Shown: piece after piece, positions 21,468 to 33,035 of the stretch
Numbering within the stretch: position 1 is the first letter of the stretch
Layout: each line of letters begins with the position of its first letter
NCBI GenBank assembly: GCA_033032865.1
Contig: JAWHQI010000051.1
Span: 11,178,001 to 11,242,000 of the forward strand
DNA length: 64,000 nt
Source of the DNA: Dactylorhiza incarnata
Lineage: Eukaryota; Streptophyta; Magnoliopsida; Asparagales; Orchidaceae
Direction of reading: 5' to 3'
The notes under the pieces: model-generated
The model's database searches: none
Told to the model about the DNA's origin: nothing
What the model saw: the letters and a program-made list of their open reading frames with translations, nothing else
Position numbers and translations under genes: made by a program

Positions 21468-22543
21468 TGTTGGAACATGGTCTTCCACATCTCCTAGGTT
21501 TGAGAATAGCAAATCCTATGTGTATTTGATCTTGTGTGTTTAAGTGTGCAGGAAATCAAAGTCCACATGACTCAAGGATGGTTGTCCCCAAAATTGAGGC
21601 CAGAATTCCAACATGGCCACTAGCGCCGGCGGTAGCGATAGCGCCCGGCTCTAGCGATGATTAGCGCGATTCCGACAGTGTTTTTAGAAGGAGCTAGCGC
21701 CCGGCGGTAGCTACTAGCGCTGGCGGTAGCATGGCGCACAAGAGGCATAGAGCAAAATGTTGCCGCGGATTGAAGATCCTGCCGCGCAAAATGTTACTTA
21801 ATCAGGGATAGCGCCGGCGGTAGCGGTAGCGCCGGCGGTAGCGCTTTGGCTATAAAAGGACCCCCTCTCCTCTTGTTTTCGTACACCTATTGCATACACC
21901 TCAGAGAGAGAGAGAGAGAGTGCTAGAATCCCAGAGGCTTGTCTTGGCCGAATTTGAGGTCCCAGCGAAGCTCTGCCAACTTCTGAAGGAGGATTCCATC
22001 ACGCCTAATCCAAACGAAGTCCGCTTCGACAAACGCTGATTCTACAGCGGATCTTCGCCTTCATCTTCAGAAGTTCATCTTAAGGGAGGTTTTATTATTT
22101 TATTTATCTTTCTTTGTAAACGGTAGTGAAATCGCCTCGTGTTGGCGACTAGGTCTGGGGTAGGACTTAGGGTTAAAATTTGCCTCGTGTTGGCGACTAG
22201 ATCTAGGCTAGGTCTAGGGGGTGCTCGAGGCCACATCCGGGGAAGGATTGGCGAGAGCGGCTTGAGGCCGAATCCGGGGAGGAGAAGGCTAGGGCCACCG
22301 GTTCGTGGGAAGCGAGTCAGGATAGAAAACGAAAAGAGCTTTTATTATTCGCCTCCTATCTCTAGCGCATAGAGATCAAGTTTTGTAAAACTCATTTAAT
22401 ATTAATAAAGCTTGTCTCTCTTTTGTTTTACTTGACTTCTTCTTGTTTTAATATTGCATTATTCCAAAGTTTTTCTAAATAAATCTAAAGTTTTTGAAAA
22501 CCCTTATTCACCCCCCCCTCTAAGGGCGCCTACCGATCCAACA
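21468..22543 (+). repeat. C 3' LTR, 1,076 bp
   Basis: TGTTGGAACATGG...GATCCAACA. It differs from the 5' LTR by an extra GCGCCGGCGGTAGCG unit near 21815-21845 and a longer GA run (21903-21920), plus scattered substitutions. TSD copy TAATC follows. Confidence 0.92.
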
Positions 22544-22548
22544 TAATC

Positions 22549-23058
22549 CACTCCCCCCTTGTTTTTACTGATAAACCATCTAGTGCTGCAGAACCCGAGA
22601 AAAGAATAGAATCGCTAGAAGGAGCAAATAATGAAGAGAAGTCGCAAGTTGTGACGGAAGAGGGAAAGGAGGCAAGAGACAGCACTGAAACCAGAATATT
22701 GAATGACGAGGGAGATGGTGGAACAAAGCATCTTATAAAAATTTGCCCGAATCAAAGTAACAAATGTGAACATTTTAAGCATGTCCATTGGGCTGATCCG
22801 GTTGCCACGGCGACAACGGAAGTGAAGCCACCCACCACTAAGGCGGGAAATTCTGCCAGTTATCAACGTTGGCGCTCTCCAACTGTGGAGAAGCTGAGGA
22901 AAGAAAAATTGCTGCATGAATCATGCTCTCCTGCCCTCCGACGCGGGAAGGAACAAGCTAGGGGCAAGGTGGAGACATCCTCCTTGGGCCCTAAATCCTT
23001 CACCTCTTTCCCATCTCGCGCAGCGGGGGAGAACCACCACAAATCAGCATACAGCTGA
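22549..23058 (+). CDS. A extra C-terminal coding segment, unknown function
   Basis: 170 codons to the TGA at 23056-23058, continuing in frame from the protease segment of A if the nested B and C are ignored. It is hydrophilic. An acidic first half (EKRIESLEGANNEEKSQ) is followed by a cysteine/histidine patch (ICPNQSNKCEHFKHVHW) and a basic C-terminal half rich in K, R, S and P. It takes the place where RT would begin in an autonomous Athila. I do not recognise the domain. The C/H patch could bind metal or nucleic acid, but that is a guess. The frame is open throughout, so this non-autonomous element may encode Gag-PR plus a private C-terminal domain. Confidence 0.5.
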   Translation, partial: HSPLVFTDKPSSAAEPEKRIESLEGANNEEKSQVVTEEGKEARDSTETRILNDEGDGGTKHLIKICPNQSNKCEHFKHVHWADPVATATTEVKPPTTKAGNSASYQRWRSPTVEKLRKEKLLHESCSPALRRGKEQARGKVETSSLGPKSFTSFPSRAAGENHHKSAYS

Positions 23059-24020
23059 TGCGTGATGGGGTCTCGGGGTTGTGATTGTGCTGTTTCTTCC
23101 GTCTGATTTTTGTGCTCTATTTTGTCACTTCGCTGTGTTGGTCGTTTTTATTTTAGTTTGGAACAATATCTTTCTGCTCTTTGAACAATGCTTAATACAG
23201 GTATTTGGTCCACCTTAAAGGACGTTAAACAAAAGGGCTTCTTGGGAGACAACCCATGGGGAACCACCCGGTTCCGTCTAGCTTTTTAATTCCTTTTGTG
23301 CACAGTTATTTCTGTTTTGCTAACATTGTAGGAGGATGCTCTCTTGTGGACGATGATGAAGGGGAAATATTTTTAAAAAAAAAATGGGATTACCGCACTT
23401 CTGGCATGCTCTTTTATGAGCATAGGTCAACTCTACCCCTCTCTTACTTATGTTTGAATTGTTTATTCTAGTTAGTTTTAATCAAGTCCGGGGGAGAGAG
23501 CGAGCTGTGCACATGCACACACTTTGGATGACATGCTATAATGTGCTGAGTTAGGATTTATATTTTGTTGCACACATTGCATACACTTGCACCTAATTCA
23601 CGCGCACTTGATCACGCGTGCTTTTTGGGTATCGCTGCGAGGTTTTCCCACTCGTAAGAATTGAATTGTTAGCATGTGAGTGAGGAGTAGATAAAAATGT
23701 TGACTCGAGTAGTGCTCTAGTCAAGTGCTCCCGTCATGCCTAGAAATTCAATTAGAGTAGAATGATATTCAGAATTATAATTTAGTTATTTCTTTTATAG
23801 TAGATGAAATTTATTTTACTTTAGTGGTGAATCCAGTGAATCCAACGGTAGCATAAGGTCGAGTGTAGCAGACTAGTAGTAGCTTATTACTAGGGTCTGA
23901 AGGAAGGACAACCTTTCTCGGTGGCTAGAACTTGCACTAGGCGACTCTCGACACGATTGTGTTGAAGTACTCGTCATAAAATGTGATATAGGCCATTTCT
24001 TGATCCGGTTGAGCTTTGGA
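23059..24020 (+). other. A 3' internal region, noncoding
   Basis: Contains the conserved Athila-type motif 'ggacgttaaacaaaagggct' followed by 'tcttgggagacaaccc' (23220-23256), also present on the minus strand in J (63888-63930). A purine run 'tccgggggagagagcgagc' lies near 23488-23506. The rest matches J (62700-64000, reversed) with no coding potential. Bases 24016-24020 (TTGGA) are the left TSD of element D. Confidence 0.75.
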
Positions 24021-24793
24021 TGTTGAGTCCAAAATTGCACCTCCGAAGGAAATCGGAGGCTGCGGGTTGCCGGTTACTTTTTGGGTTGAGAAGGTGAGAC
24101 CGCTGGCAGCGGTCAAGGCCAGACTTCGCCCGTCACGGCGAATGCCACTCTTGTGACGGGCTTTCCTTTGATTAAAAAGAAGCGATTACAGCGGGTTACA
24201 AATGCAGTAAAGAAGAAGCCGGCGGTCAGACAGTCCGCAAGACGGGAAACTCGAGACCGCAGCTCAAACAAACGAGCTCCTGGATTCGAGTGTGCGTGCG
24301 TTGTGAACAGTGCCGCCCCCTATTTATAGGCTCGGGGGCCTGCCCGAATGGGCAGGGATAAAATAACCACCTGCCCGGGTATAGGAGAAATGGGCAGGCG
24401 GTGACGGGATACACAAAGAAGAAAAGAAAGAAGCCGCGCGGCTTGGCAGCTTGCCCTTTCGACCCGTCTGACCAGAGGCTGAAGATGCCGTGACCAAGGC
24501 GATGATGCAAAATGAGCGGCTTCTGACTTGAGATCGCGGCCTGCCTTCTGGACGTGACCTTGGCCGATCTTCACGATACAACCCGGGCGGTCTCCGATCT
24601 GAGACCGTGGGTCGCCTTCTTGCCTTGGGTTCTGACAATCTTCAATCTTGGGGGCGGTCAGAAGCGACATCAGACCGCCCGGCGTAGTTTACCTTGGACT
24701 GAGAGCCGCTGATCTTGGGACCCAGCGGCTTGATTTAGAAGCCCGCCCGACCTGAGAATGATTCAACCCGAGAAGCGGTTTTTTGGGTAAACA
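24021..24793 (-). repeat. D left-end LTR, complete but inverted
   Basis: Reads as the reverse complement of 37033-37806 from end to end: TGTTGAGTCC at 24021 is the complement of the U5 end, and GGGTAAACA at 24785-24793 is the complement of the U3 start. Its TATA box (TATTTATA on plus) is at 24321-24328. The four bases beyond it (TAAT, 24794-24797) complement the ATTA that precedes the 3' LTR at 37029-37032. Confidence 0.9.
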
Positions 24794-24797
24794 TAAT

Positions 24798-24940
24798 AAG
24801 CCCGTCACAAGAGTGGCATTCGCCGTGACGGGCGAAGTCTGGCCTTGACCGCTGCCAGTGGTCTCACCTTCTCTACCCAAAAAGTAACTGGCAACCCGCA
24901 GCCTCCGATTTCCTTCGGAGGTGCGATTTCGGACTCAACA
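24798..24940 (+). repeat. D 5' LTR, last 143 bp only
   Basis: Matches 37664-37806, from AAGCCCGTCACAAG to GGACTCAACA, and leads directly into the element interior. The first ~630 bp of the forward LTR are absent. I see no familiar PBS just after it (GAAACACACGACC). Confidence 0.88.
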
Positions 24941-24992
24941 GAAACACACGACCTTCAGATCTCGGATTGTCGGTGAAATCCTCTTCGCCATA

Positions 24993-26470
24993 ATGTCAGA
25001 CCGCCAGTTCCCCCTTGGAGACCGCTCCGATCACAGCGAGGACTCTTTGTGGGAAGCCTTGGAGCAATCCAGGAGAGAAGCTGAGCGGGCTCAGAGGGAG
25101 ACTGACAAGCGGTTGGACGCAATCAGTCAGACTCTGGCCCTATTAACCGAGTGGCTAGTTCCACAGCAAACCACAGTTAATCAGGCGGTGACTCCAGTTC
25201 CTCCTCCACCTCCTCCTTACCCGCTACCACAAGCCGCCAACTTCCAGCCCCAGCAAGAAGGTTTTGCGGCTAGGCAAAACTTCTATCAGGACGCCGCGCA
25301 CAGCATGCCGGCTCGGGTCCTCGACTTCCAGGGGGCGGCTTCTCATGCTGCCCACATTTCCTACCTGTAAAAGGGTGCGGCCCGTCATTCCTACCCGCCA
25401 GAAGCTGCGGCCCGATCTTCCTACCAAGCGGCTTGCCCGCGATTAGCCGCAGTTCCGGCGACTTATTATCCTGCTCCTCTATATGAAGATATGGAAGAAA
25501 CTTCTCCCTTTGTGGAAGAAGTCCGAGGGGAGCCTGCCCCTAATAATTTCAGAGAGCCTCGCCTGCCAGCTTTCAATTGTGAGACTGATCCCACGGTTCA
25601 TTTACAAGCCTTCGAGTCAGCCATCACTCTTAGAACCTTAACTGATGCAACTAAGTGCAAGCTTCTTGTGACCTCCTTTGCAGGACAAGCAAGGGAGTGG
25701 TTTTACGGGTTGCACCCCAGGTCAATCAGTTGTTTCGCTGAGCTACGAAGGGAATTCCTGCTGAGATTCTCTACCTCAAAGAAGAGAAAAAGTGGCCTGG
25801 CGGCCCTTTTCGATATAAAACAACGGGAAGATGAGACGTGGGCTCGTTTCGTAGACCGCTTCCAGAAAGAGATCATGGAGGTCCAAAATGTGGATCCGGA
25901 GCTGTATAGGGTCGCCCTCATCCATGGCTTAAGAGAGGGCCCCCTAAAATTTGAAGCGAATATAAGGGAGCCTAGGACTTATCAGGAAATGATAAGTTTG
26001 GCAAATATGTTCATTAGAGGGGAGAAGAGCAATCCGGGCTACGTCGCAAAGCTGGTAAGCGACAAGGAGCAGTCAAATCCATCCTTCCATCATCCGCCAT
26101 CAAAACAGTCCCACTTTGAACCCCGTTCCCAAAGGGGAAGGAACTGCAAAAATAAGCAACCATTCATGGGCCATCAGCGTTTTCAAGATCAAAAACCACC
26201 ATTGGCCATCGCTCCCGCTCCATCCGCTCCTCTTCCGCAAATCATACCGGTATATTTACAGCAGTATACCGCGCAGCCACCTCCAGTCATTCCATCCACT
26301 CAATATGATGACTCGCAAGAGTCATTCACTCCCTTAAACGTCACCATGGACGAAGTGGTCCAGATTCTGCAAAAGAGGCCAGATTTCAAAAGGCCTGCTC
26401 CTCTGAAGTCGGATATCCGCAGTCGAAATCTGAACCTTTATTGTGAATATCATAAAGAAGGGGGGGCATC
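24993..26470 (+). pseudogene. gag: D gag, Tat lineage
   Basis: The likely start is the ATG at 24993 (MSDRQFPLGDRS), because the upstream ATG lies in the LTR. The N-terminus has a coiled coil (WEALEQSRREAERAQRETDKR) and a proline/glutamine stretch. A TAA at 25368-25370 interrupts the frame, which reopens in phase. The capsid domain covers about 25570-25990: DPTVHLQAFESAI, KCKLLVTSFAGQAREWFYGL, LRREFLLRFSTSKK and REDETWARFVDRFQKE. Near 26440 comes the knuckle region CEYHKEGG/GHLTEDC, split by a frameshift in a run of seven G (26460-26466). The domain order is normal for the Tat lineage. The copy is inactive unless the stop and shift are bypassed. Confidence 0.82.
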
Positions 26471-27456
26471 TAACCGAAGACTGTCGGGCCCTTCGTCTGC
26501 TAATAGAGAGACTCCTAGGAGAAGGAAAGCTCCAGGGTCTAGTTCGGAAAGATGTAATTGCTGAACCAACTGCTGAGAAGAGAAAAGAGAAAGAAACGGT
26601 AGAAGTAACCTGGGAATGCGCCGACGTCAAAGATGCCGGCTGCTATGGTGACATCCACCCTTCCACTGAATGCGTCGAAGTCAATGATGTGGGTCCCTTA
26701 GGGGACATCTATTGTATCAATGGAGGAGCTGGAGCGGAATCATCCCGCAAATCCAGCATCGCGAGAGTTCTGAAGCAGGAAGTGGCAGCCACTACAAGTT
26801 CTCCTCCCGAAAGCACTATTGTCACCTTTGGTCAGGATGACCTTCCCCCCAATGCCAATCCTTTCGACGATGCGGTGGTCATCAAAGCCATCATCGAAAA
26901 TTATACGGTCCACAAGATTCTGATTGATACAGGAAGCTCCGTCAATCTCCTTTTCCGCCCAACTTTCGAAGCCCTGAAGACCGGAAAGCCTGTGCTTTCC
27001 ACCGACGGGACCCTCTACGGTTTTTCTGGGGAAAAGAAAGAAGTAGAGGGTTCAGTAAAGCTCCTGGTCTCTCTTGGAGGAGTGATAAAGCTAATCAATT
27101 TCGTGGTGGTGGTTGCCCCGAGCAATTACTGCGCCATCTTCGGGAGACCGATTCTTAATGCATTCAGGGCAGTGGTCTCTACCTTTCACCTTGCTCTCAA
27201 GTTCGCTGCCAAAGGGAAGCAGTATCGGGTTAGAAGCAACCCAAAGGTGGCTCGGGAGTGCTACGTCCGAACTGTTAACATGATCACCGACGTTCCACTT
27301 CCCAAGGTCATAGCTGAAGTTCTGGAGATTGCTGAATCCTCAAGGCCTGCTGAGGAGGAAAAGGATCGCGAAGGGGTTCATCTGGAACCTGCCCATGCAA
27401 CCCAAGAAGTTTCTATTGCTGAAGGGGAAGAGAAAGAAGCTGATTATCAATGCTGA
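26443..27456 (+). pseudogene. pro: D protease region
   Basis: The frame begins after the seven-G frameshift with GHLTEDCRALRLLIERL, the downstream half of the Gag knuckle. The retropepsin covers about 26875-27220: HKILIDTGSSVNLLF with the catalytic D-T-G, LYGFSGEKKEVEGSVKL, and IFGRPILNAFRAVVST (the 'GRP..L' flap-side motif). A long spacer with acidic residues precedes it. The frame closes at TGA 27454-27456; a +1 shift shortly before leads into RT. The protease itself looks intact. Confidence 0.82.
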
Positions 27457-29214
27457 GTTGATGGAGGAAGAAAAAGTGGAGCTAATCTCCTGCCTGTTGG
27501 AGAATTTGGATATCTTCGCTTGGTCAGCGGAGGATATGCTAGGAGTGGATCCAGACGTGGCTTGTCATCATCTAAACGTATCTCCTGAGTTCAAGCCCGT
27601 CCAGCAAAAGAAGAGAGAAGTGGCGACCAAGCTGGCGTTGCCCATCAGAGAGGAGCTTTCCAAATTCCTGAAAGCGGGTTTTATTTCTGAAATTCAATAT
27701 CCCACGTGGATGTCGAATGTTGTAATGGTTAAGAAATCTGGTGGGAAATGGCGCATGTGCGTAGACTACACCAAACTTAATAAAGCGTGCCTCGGATAGA
27801 TGTCTTAGTTGATTCCGCGGTTGGGTATGGTTTTATGAGTTTCCTCGACGCCTTCTCTGGGTATCATCAAATCAAAATGCATAAACCTGATATCCCGCAT
27901 ACCTCATTTATCACAAACGATGGGTGTTACTGCTATCTCTTAATGCCCTTCGGTCTTAAAAATGCAGGCGCAACATACCAAAGAATGATGGATACCGTCT
28001 TTAAGCATCAAAAAGGCAGGAATATCGAAGTTTACGTTGATGACCTTCTTCTAAAAAGTAAAACATTCTCATTACACCTGAAAGACCTCGTAGAGATGTT
28101 CGCTACTCTACGGAGGTTCAATTTAAAACTAAACCCATTGAAATGTGTGTTTGGGGCAAATAAAGGAAAATTTCTTGGGCATCTCTTAACTCCTAATGGC
28201 CTTGCACCAAATCCAGATAAGGTGAAGGCCATCCTTGATATGACCCCTCCTCGAAATACCAAAGAAGTTCAGCAACTCGGGGGGAGATTGGCAGGATTGA
28301 GTAGGTTTATCTCCAAATCCGGAGATAAAAGTGCCCCATTCTTTAAAATACTACGGTGGGGGGGATCAAAGTTTGAATGGAACGAGGAGTGCAACAAGGC
28401 TTTTGAGGAGCTAAAAACGCAGTTAACTTCAACTCCACTACTCCAAAGTCCCCGTGAGGGAGAAATATTATTCTTATATCTGGGAGTCGGCCTGGATGCG
28501 GTGAGTTCTGTCCTCGTTCGGGAGGAGAAGAAGAGCCAGTTTCCAATATACTATGTCAACCATATTCTAAAAGATGCAGAAACCAGATATTCGATCTTGG
28601 AGAAACTGGCCTTGGCCTTGGTTATGTCCGCGCGAAGACTTCGTCCTTATTTTCAGGCTCATTCTGTCCAAGTCATTACAGATCATCCTTTAAAAAATGT
28701 TCTTGAAAAGCCAGACCATTCAGGGAGGTTAGCTAAATGGGCTATTGAACTAAGCGAATTTGAGATATCATACATCCCCCGAACAACGATCAAGGCGCAA
28801 ATCTTGGCAGACTTCTTGGTAGATACCGCAGAACCTAGTCCTGAACAGGTGGTGCAATCTCCTGTGGCTTGGATTATCTATGTGGATGGGGCTTCTGGCA
28901 GAAACTCCGTGGGAGCCGGAGTAGTGTTGATTAGTCCAAATGGCATCAGGCTGGAGAAAGCTATCAAGTTCTTCTTTCTAGTTACAAATAACCAGGCAGA
29001 ATATGAGGCACTCTTGGCTGGGCTGAAGCTTGCAAGAGAGCTAAACATAGAACATGTACATGTTAGAACTGATTCGCTGGTAATGGCCTCCCAAGTCTTG
29101 GGGAATTATGAGACAAGGGAGCCGATTCTAAGAAAATATCTGATGTTAGCCAAAAAAGGAAATCGGAAGATTCAAGTCATTCATTATCGAACATATTCCA
29201 AGAACACAAAATGA
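27420..29214 (+). pseudogene. pol: D reverse transcriptase with two RNase H domains
   Basis: RT starts with LLENLDIFAWSAEDMLGVDP and GGKWRMCVDYTKLNKAC. A small deletion near 27790 removes the 'PKD.YPL' codons and shifts the frame. It continues as PRIDVLVDSAVGYGFMSFLD, PFGLKNAGATYQRMM and the catalytic YVDDLLLKS (near 28033). RNase H1 follows (FLYLGVGLDAVSSVLVREE, ITDHPLKNVLEKP), lacking the first catalytic Asp as often in this lineage. Then comes a second, archaeal-type RNase H: WIIYVDGASGRNSVGAG, NNQAEYEALLAGL and VRTDSLVMASQV, with D, E and D in place. The two tandem RNase H domains are diagnostic of Tat/Ogre-type elements. Confidence 0.88.
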
Positions 29215-29227
29215 GGAGGCAGATGAG

Positions 29228-30581
29228 TTGTCAAAATTCGGTCTTCCATCAGGGGGAGTGACCTTTGAACTTTTCCATCCGGCAACAGATGAAGCAGAAC
29301 TTATGCAAATTGATCAGAACCCTTTGTGGAAGGATCCTTACGAGCTGTTTCTGTCAAAAGGAGAATTCCATCATTCCATCAAAGATAGGAGGAAATTCAG
29401 AAGGAAGGCGGCATACTATTATCTGATAGCAGGAGTTCTCTACAGAAATACTTTGATCTCTCCCTCAGCACGATGTGTTTCAGAAGATGAAATCCCAACC
29501 ATACTTCAGGAGGTTCATTCCGGGGAGTGCGGTAGCCATTCAGGAGCGAAGACTCTGGAGAAAAGAATCTTAAGACAAGGGTATTTTTGGCCAACCATGA
29601 GAAAGGATGCTGAAGCATTTGCCAAGCGGTGTGTTCAGTGTCAAAAGTTCGCTCCTCTTCAGCATTTGCCTGCTCAGTCACTCAGATCAATAGCTGCGCC
29701 ATGGCCCTTCGCAGTATGGGGGGATGGATCTTATTGGACCCTTCCCAATAGCTAGCAGCCAGCGTCGTTTTATCATTGTAATGATCGACTATTTCAGCAA
29801 GTGGATTGAGGCAAAAGAATTGTCAAAAACTACAACCCAAATTATCAGAAACTTCATCTGGGGAGAAATAGTCTGCCGGCATGGAATTCCGCTGGCAATT
29901 GTCACTGATAATGGCCCACAATTCAATAATCCAGAGATGATAAGCTCTTGTGATCAGGTAGGAATTGATCTTCGGTTTGCCTCAGTACATCATCCAAGGA
30001 CCAATGGACAAGTAGAAGCAGCAAACAGGCAAATCCAGCAGCTCCTGATGAAAAGAGTTTTGAATCAAAGAGGAAATTGGGCAGATCAACTTCCCTCCAT
30101 CCTTTGTGCTCTTCGTACTACCCTGTATTCAGCTACAGGGGAGACACCATTCAAATTATCTCATGGCTTGGAAGCTGTTGTTCATGTAGAGTTTGAGGTG
30201 ATCATTCAAAGAGTTGTGTATGCAAAAGAGGGAGGAGAAGCATGGATAGAATACAATGATGAGGCTATCAAGTATAGTCTGGATCTGATCGAAGAACTTC
30301 AGGACGAAGCAACAATCAGACAGGAAGAAGTCAAAAGAAGGATGGCGAAGTACTTTGACAAAAATGTCAGGGTGAAGCATTTTGCAGTCGGGGACGTTGT
30401 GCTAAAGAAAGTTGATGCAGCAGCCAGAACAGGCAATGTCGGGAAGTTAAATCCTAATTGGGCTGGACCTTTCATCGTCAAGGAGGTACTAAAAATTGGG
30501 GCTTACCGCCTCCAAACAAGCGAAGGAGAAGACATCTCACGCACCTGGAGCGGTGACGATCTCAAACGGTTCTATCCTTAA
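29228..30581 (+). pseudogene. int: D integrase
   Basis: The N-terminal part (29228-29755) holds the zinc-binding module, H-x-GECGSHSGAKTL followed by RCVQCQKF. A run of G at 29716-29722 shifts the frame in the middle of 'WGMDLIGPFP', and the core continues at 29724. The DDE residues are visible in MDLIGPF, VTDNGPQFNN and NGQVEAANRQ. The C-terminal part, GDVVLKKVDAAARTGNVGKL then NWAGPFIVKEV, is the usual chain end, closing RTWSGDDLKRFYP. No chromodomain is present, as expected for Tat. Apart from the single shift the protein looks complete. Confidence 0.87.
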
Positions 30582-32462
30582 AATGTCTTCTTTACGTTCC
30601 TGCAATCATTTTTAGATATTTCAATAAGAAGCGCCATACTGACACTTCTCCATGCCTGATGACTCCTTTTTTACATTTCTTATATATCAACCTCACTGAA
30701 CCGCGGAGACATCGCCAAGTTCTGCTCGAACCCCCTCGGATTGTAGTCATTAGCATAAAACCATGAAGATCATGTGTAGCGGGGAATTTTCGCACACATG
30801 TAGTGGTAGCTTGCCAATTCCCGTGCGGTGGTCTTCGGAACCTTGGATCCCGGCTGATATCCGACACACCCCTGCATCAAGGGAGGTCTAGGTGAATGTT
30901 GGCTCTGTCATGCCCCGAGAGGGATATAGTTATAGCTTTGATGATCTTTCTGAGGAAAGCAATGTCGGTATAGCACCCGCGGCACAACCACACCTGCCCA
31001 ACTGATCATCCTAGTCTGTGACCATCGAATACTCCTAGGTACTCTCAAGCGATGCCTAAGCGGGACCCACAACTGAGTTGATATCTCTGAGGAAAGCAAT
31101 GTTCGCCGCCTAGGCCCACCTGCCCAATTGATCAACTCGGCTTGTAGCCCTAGGCAAGAGAGCAGTCGAGTCGCTTACAGCTCTTATGACCACTTGAGGA
31201 AAGCAATGTTCGCCGCCTAGGCCCACCTGCCCACTTGGTCATCTGGGTCTGTACTTGTCTTTTTCTTTATTTCTACAGCTCTTATGACCACTTGAGGAAA
31301 GCAATGTTCGCCACCTAGGCCCACCTGCCCACTTGGTCATCTGAGTCTGTAATCATCTGTTATTACGTTACAGGAAATTATCTCATCTTATATGGTCATT
31401 ATAGACCATTTGGGAAAGGAAAGCAGGACTCTTATGTACATCACAAACCGGCCGACTTTACTCAAACCGGGCGGTTTGAAGTAAGCAGATCGGACGATTT
31501 GAAATAAACAGGACACCATTGAAATATCATAAGGCAAGTATCGGGGGATCGAGCATAGTCATGACCGGTCGACCTTGTCATTTGGATCGTGAATCTGTCT
31601 TTATGGTTGTCAAATCGACCCGTTCGGCTCATAACAGGCTCTTTTCAATCAAGCAATTATGATTCTCATCGCAAGTATCAAAGCTACTGACCGCACAAAT
31701 TATATATGCAGTCCGTGCGGACTATCAGCTAATATTATATAAACCATTCGAGAAAGATATTATTAAAACAAATATATGATCGCCCGGGTTATAATCTAAC
31801 CGGGCGGGTCTATCTATCTCTTATATTAATTAAGTTTGGATATCTCTGGATCCAAATATATGGTTGCTCGGATTATGTTCTAGCCGAGCGGGTTTATCTG
31901 TCTCTCATGTTAACCAAGTCTGGATATCTCTGGATCCAAATATATGGTCGCCCGGATTATGTTCTAACTGAGCGAGATGATCTATCTCTTAGCAAGAAGT
32001 TATCTCTGGATTCAATGGATTATTCGCCAGGATTGTATTCTAACCGCGCGAATTTATTACCCATTACTTGTATCAGCAAGGATGAGATATCTCTGAACTC
32101 AGATAAGAAGCCGCCCGGTTCAAATTATAACCGCACGAGCCTGTCATTTATTGTTTATACTATCAGAAATCGGATATCCTGAGATCTAAATAATTAATCA
32201 CGCAGGTTGTATATAGACCATCCAAGATCATCGATTATCACTTATACTCGGGTCAGAGTAGCCGCACGGTTCTATCATAAAAAGCAAAAGGTAAAAAAGA
32301 AGAAGAGAGAAACAAGATAGCAACCATAAGTAAGTAACAATAGATAGACAATTAGACAGGTAAAATTTCCGTTCATTCTTCAAAATATCTGTTAACAAAA
32401 TATTAACCGCCCGGCTACAATCAAAACCGGCAGTTACACAAAAGTAAAATTAAACAAAGGCA
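30582..32462 (+). repeat. D tandem-repeat spacer between pol and the antisense genes
   Basis: There is no coding potential. Four copies of a unit with 'gaggaaagcaatgttcgccg' and 'cctaggcccacctgccca' lie at about 30945-31350, spaced roughly 100-140 bp apart. A second family, 'atatctctggatccaaatat' with flanking 'cgcccgg...ccgggcgg' motifs, has three copies at about 31780-31980 and weaker ones to 32200. Tandem repeats in this position are known from Tat-type elements. Confidence 0.7.
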
Positions 32463-32963
32463 CTAGTCTGCCGACTTCTTTTTCTTCTTCTTGACAGGGG
32501 AATTCGAATCTTCACCATCGATGTCGACTTCAGGCGAATAGCCTTCGCTTGTCGAGGAAGAACCCGATGAGCCGCTATCATTAGACCGCCCGGTCTTACT
32601 CGCGGAGCCGCTTGTACCAGAGGACAAACTGTCCTCATCATCCTCATCATCATCATCAGTGTCGTCATCCGCATCGGCCTCCTCAGCGGCTCTATCACCT
32701 TCATCACCTCCTTGATGGATTATAATTTCCCTGCTCGCGTCGGCTTCAGCCTCTTCACCCACCTTGGCTTTTCCTTTTTGCCTGGGGCTAATTTCATCAA
32801 GCTGGTCCTTCAAGGCAGGGAAGAGGTCAGAAAAAGTGGTACCCTCAAAGCCTTCGCACAGACCGCCACGATCTCTCAGGAGGCCCAAAGCTTTATTAAT
32901 TCCTTGGGCCACATGAGGCAACACCTCATCCTGGAAGTCAGGGTTGGTCATCTCATATTGTTT

Positions 32964-33035
32964 CTGCAAAAGGAAAAATAAATGAGGTCGCTCGGGGTGA
33001 ACAAAACAAACCGCATCATCATTTGGAAAACTCAC
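32964..33035 (-). other. Intron 2 of D antisense gene 1
   Basis: GTGAGTTTTCC...CCTTTTGCAG on the minus strand, 72 bp, T-rich towards the acceptor. Its length is a multiple of three and the frame happens to be open through it, so retention would also be translated. Confidence 0.65.

Larger units (their letters stand above)
15282..22543 (+). mobile_element. C: Ty1/copia-type element (SIRE-like) lacking pol
   Basis: 7,262 bp flanked by the TSD TAATC (15277-15281 and 22544-22548). LTRs of 1,049 and 1,076 bp, initiator tRNA-Met PBS at 16333, broken gag, then about 3.6 kb of AT-rich DNA without RT or integrase, and a polypurine tract before the 3' LTR. The LTR ends (TGTTGGA...GATCCAACA) and the 'ttattcaccccc...taagggcg' segment are shared with E, F and G. 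The SIRE assignment rests on gag, PPT and LTR ends and is moderate. Confidence 0.85.

Noticed and set aside
24226..24670. Several ORFs of 94-116 codons on the minus strand
   Set aside because: They are the same frames found in the D 3' LTR (37156-37519); LTR sequence, duplicated by the inverted LTR.
24021..24793. Inverted LTR of D as an independent solo-LTR insertion
   Set aside because: It would need its own TSD and forward D LTR sequence on its left. Instead the left flank is A sequence with TTGGA, the same TSD as at the far end of D.
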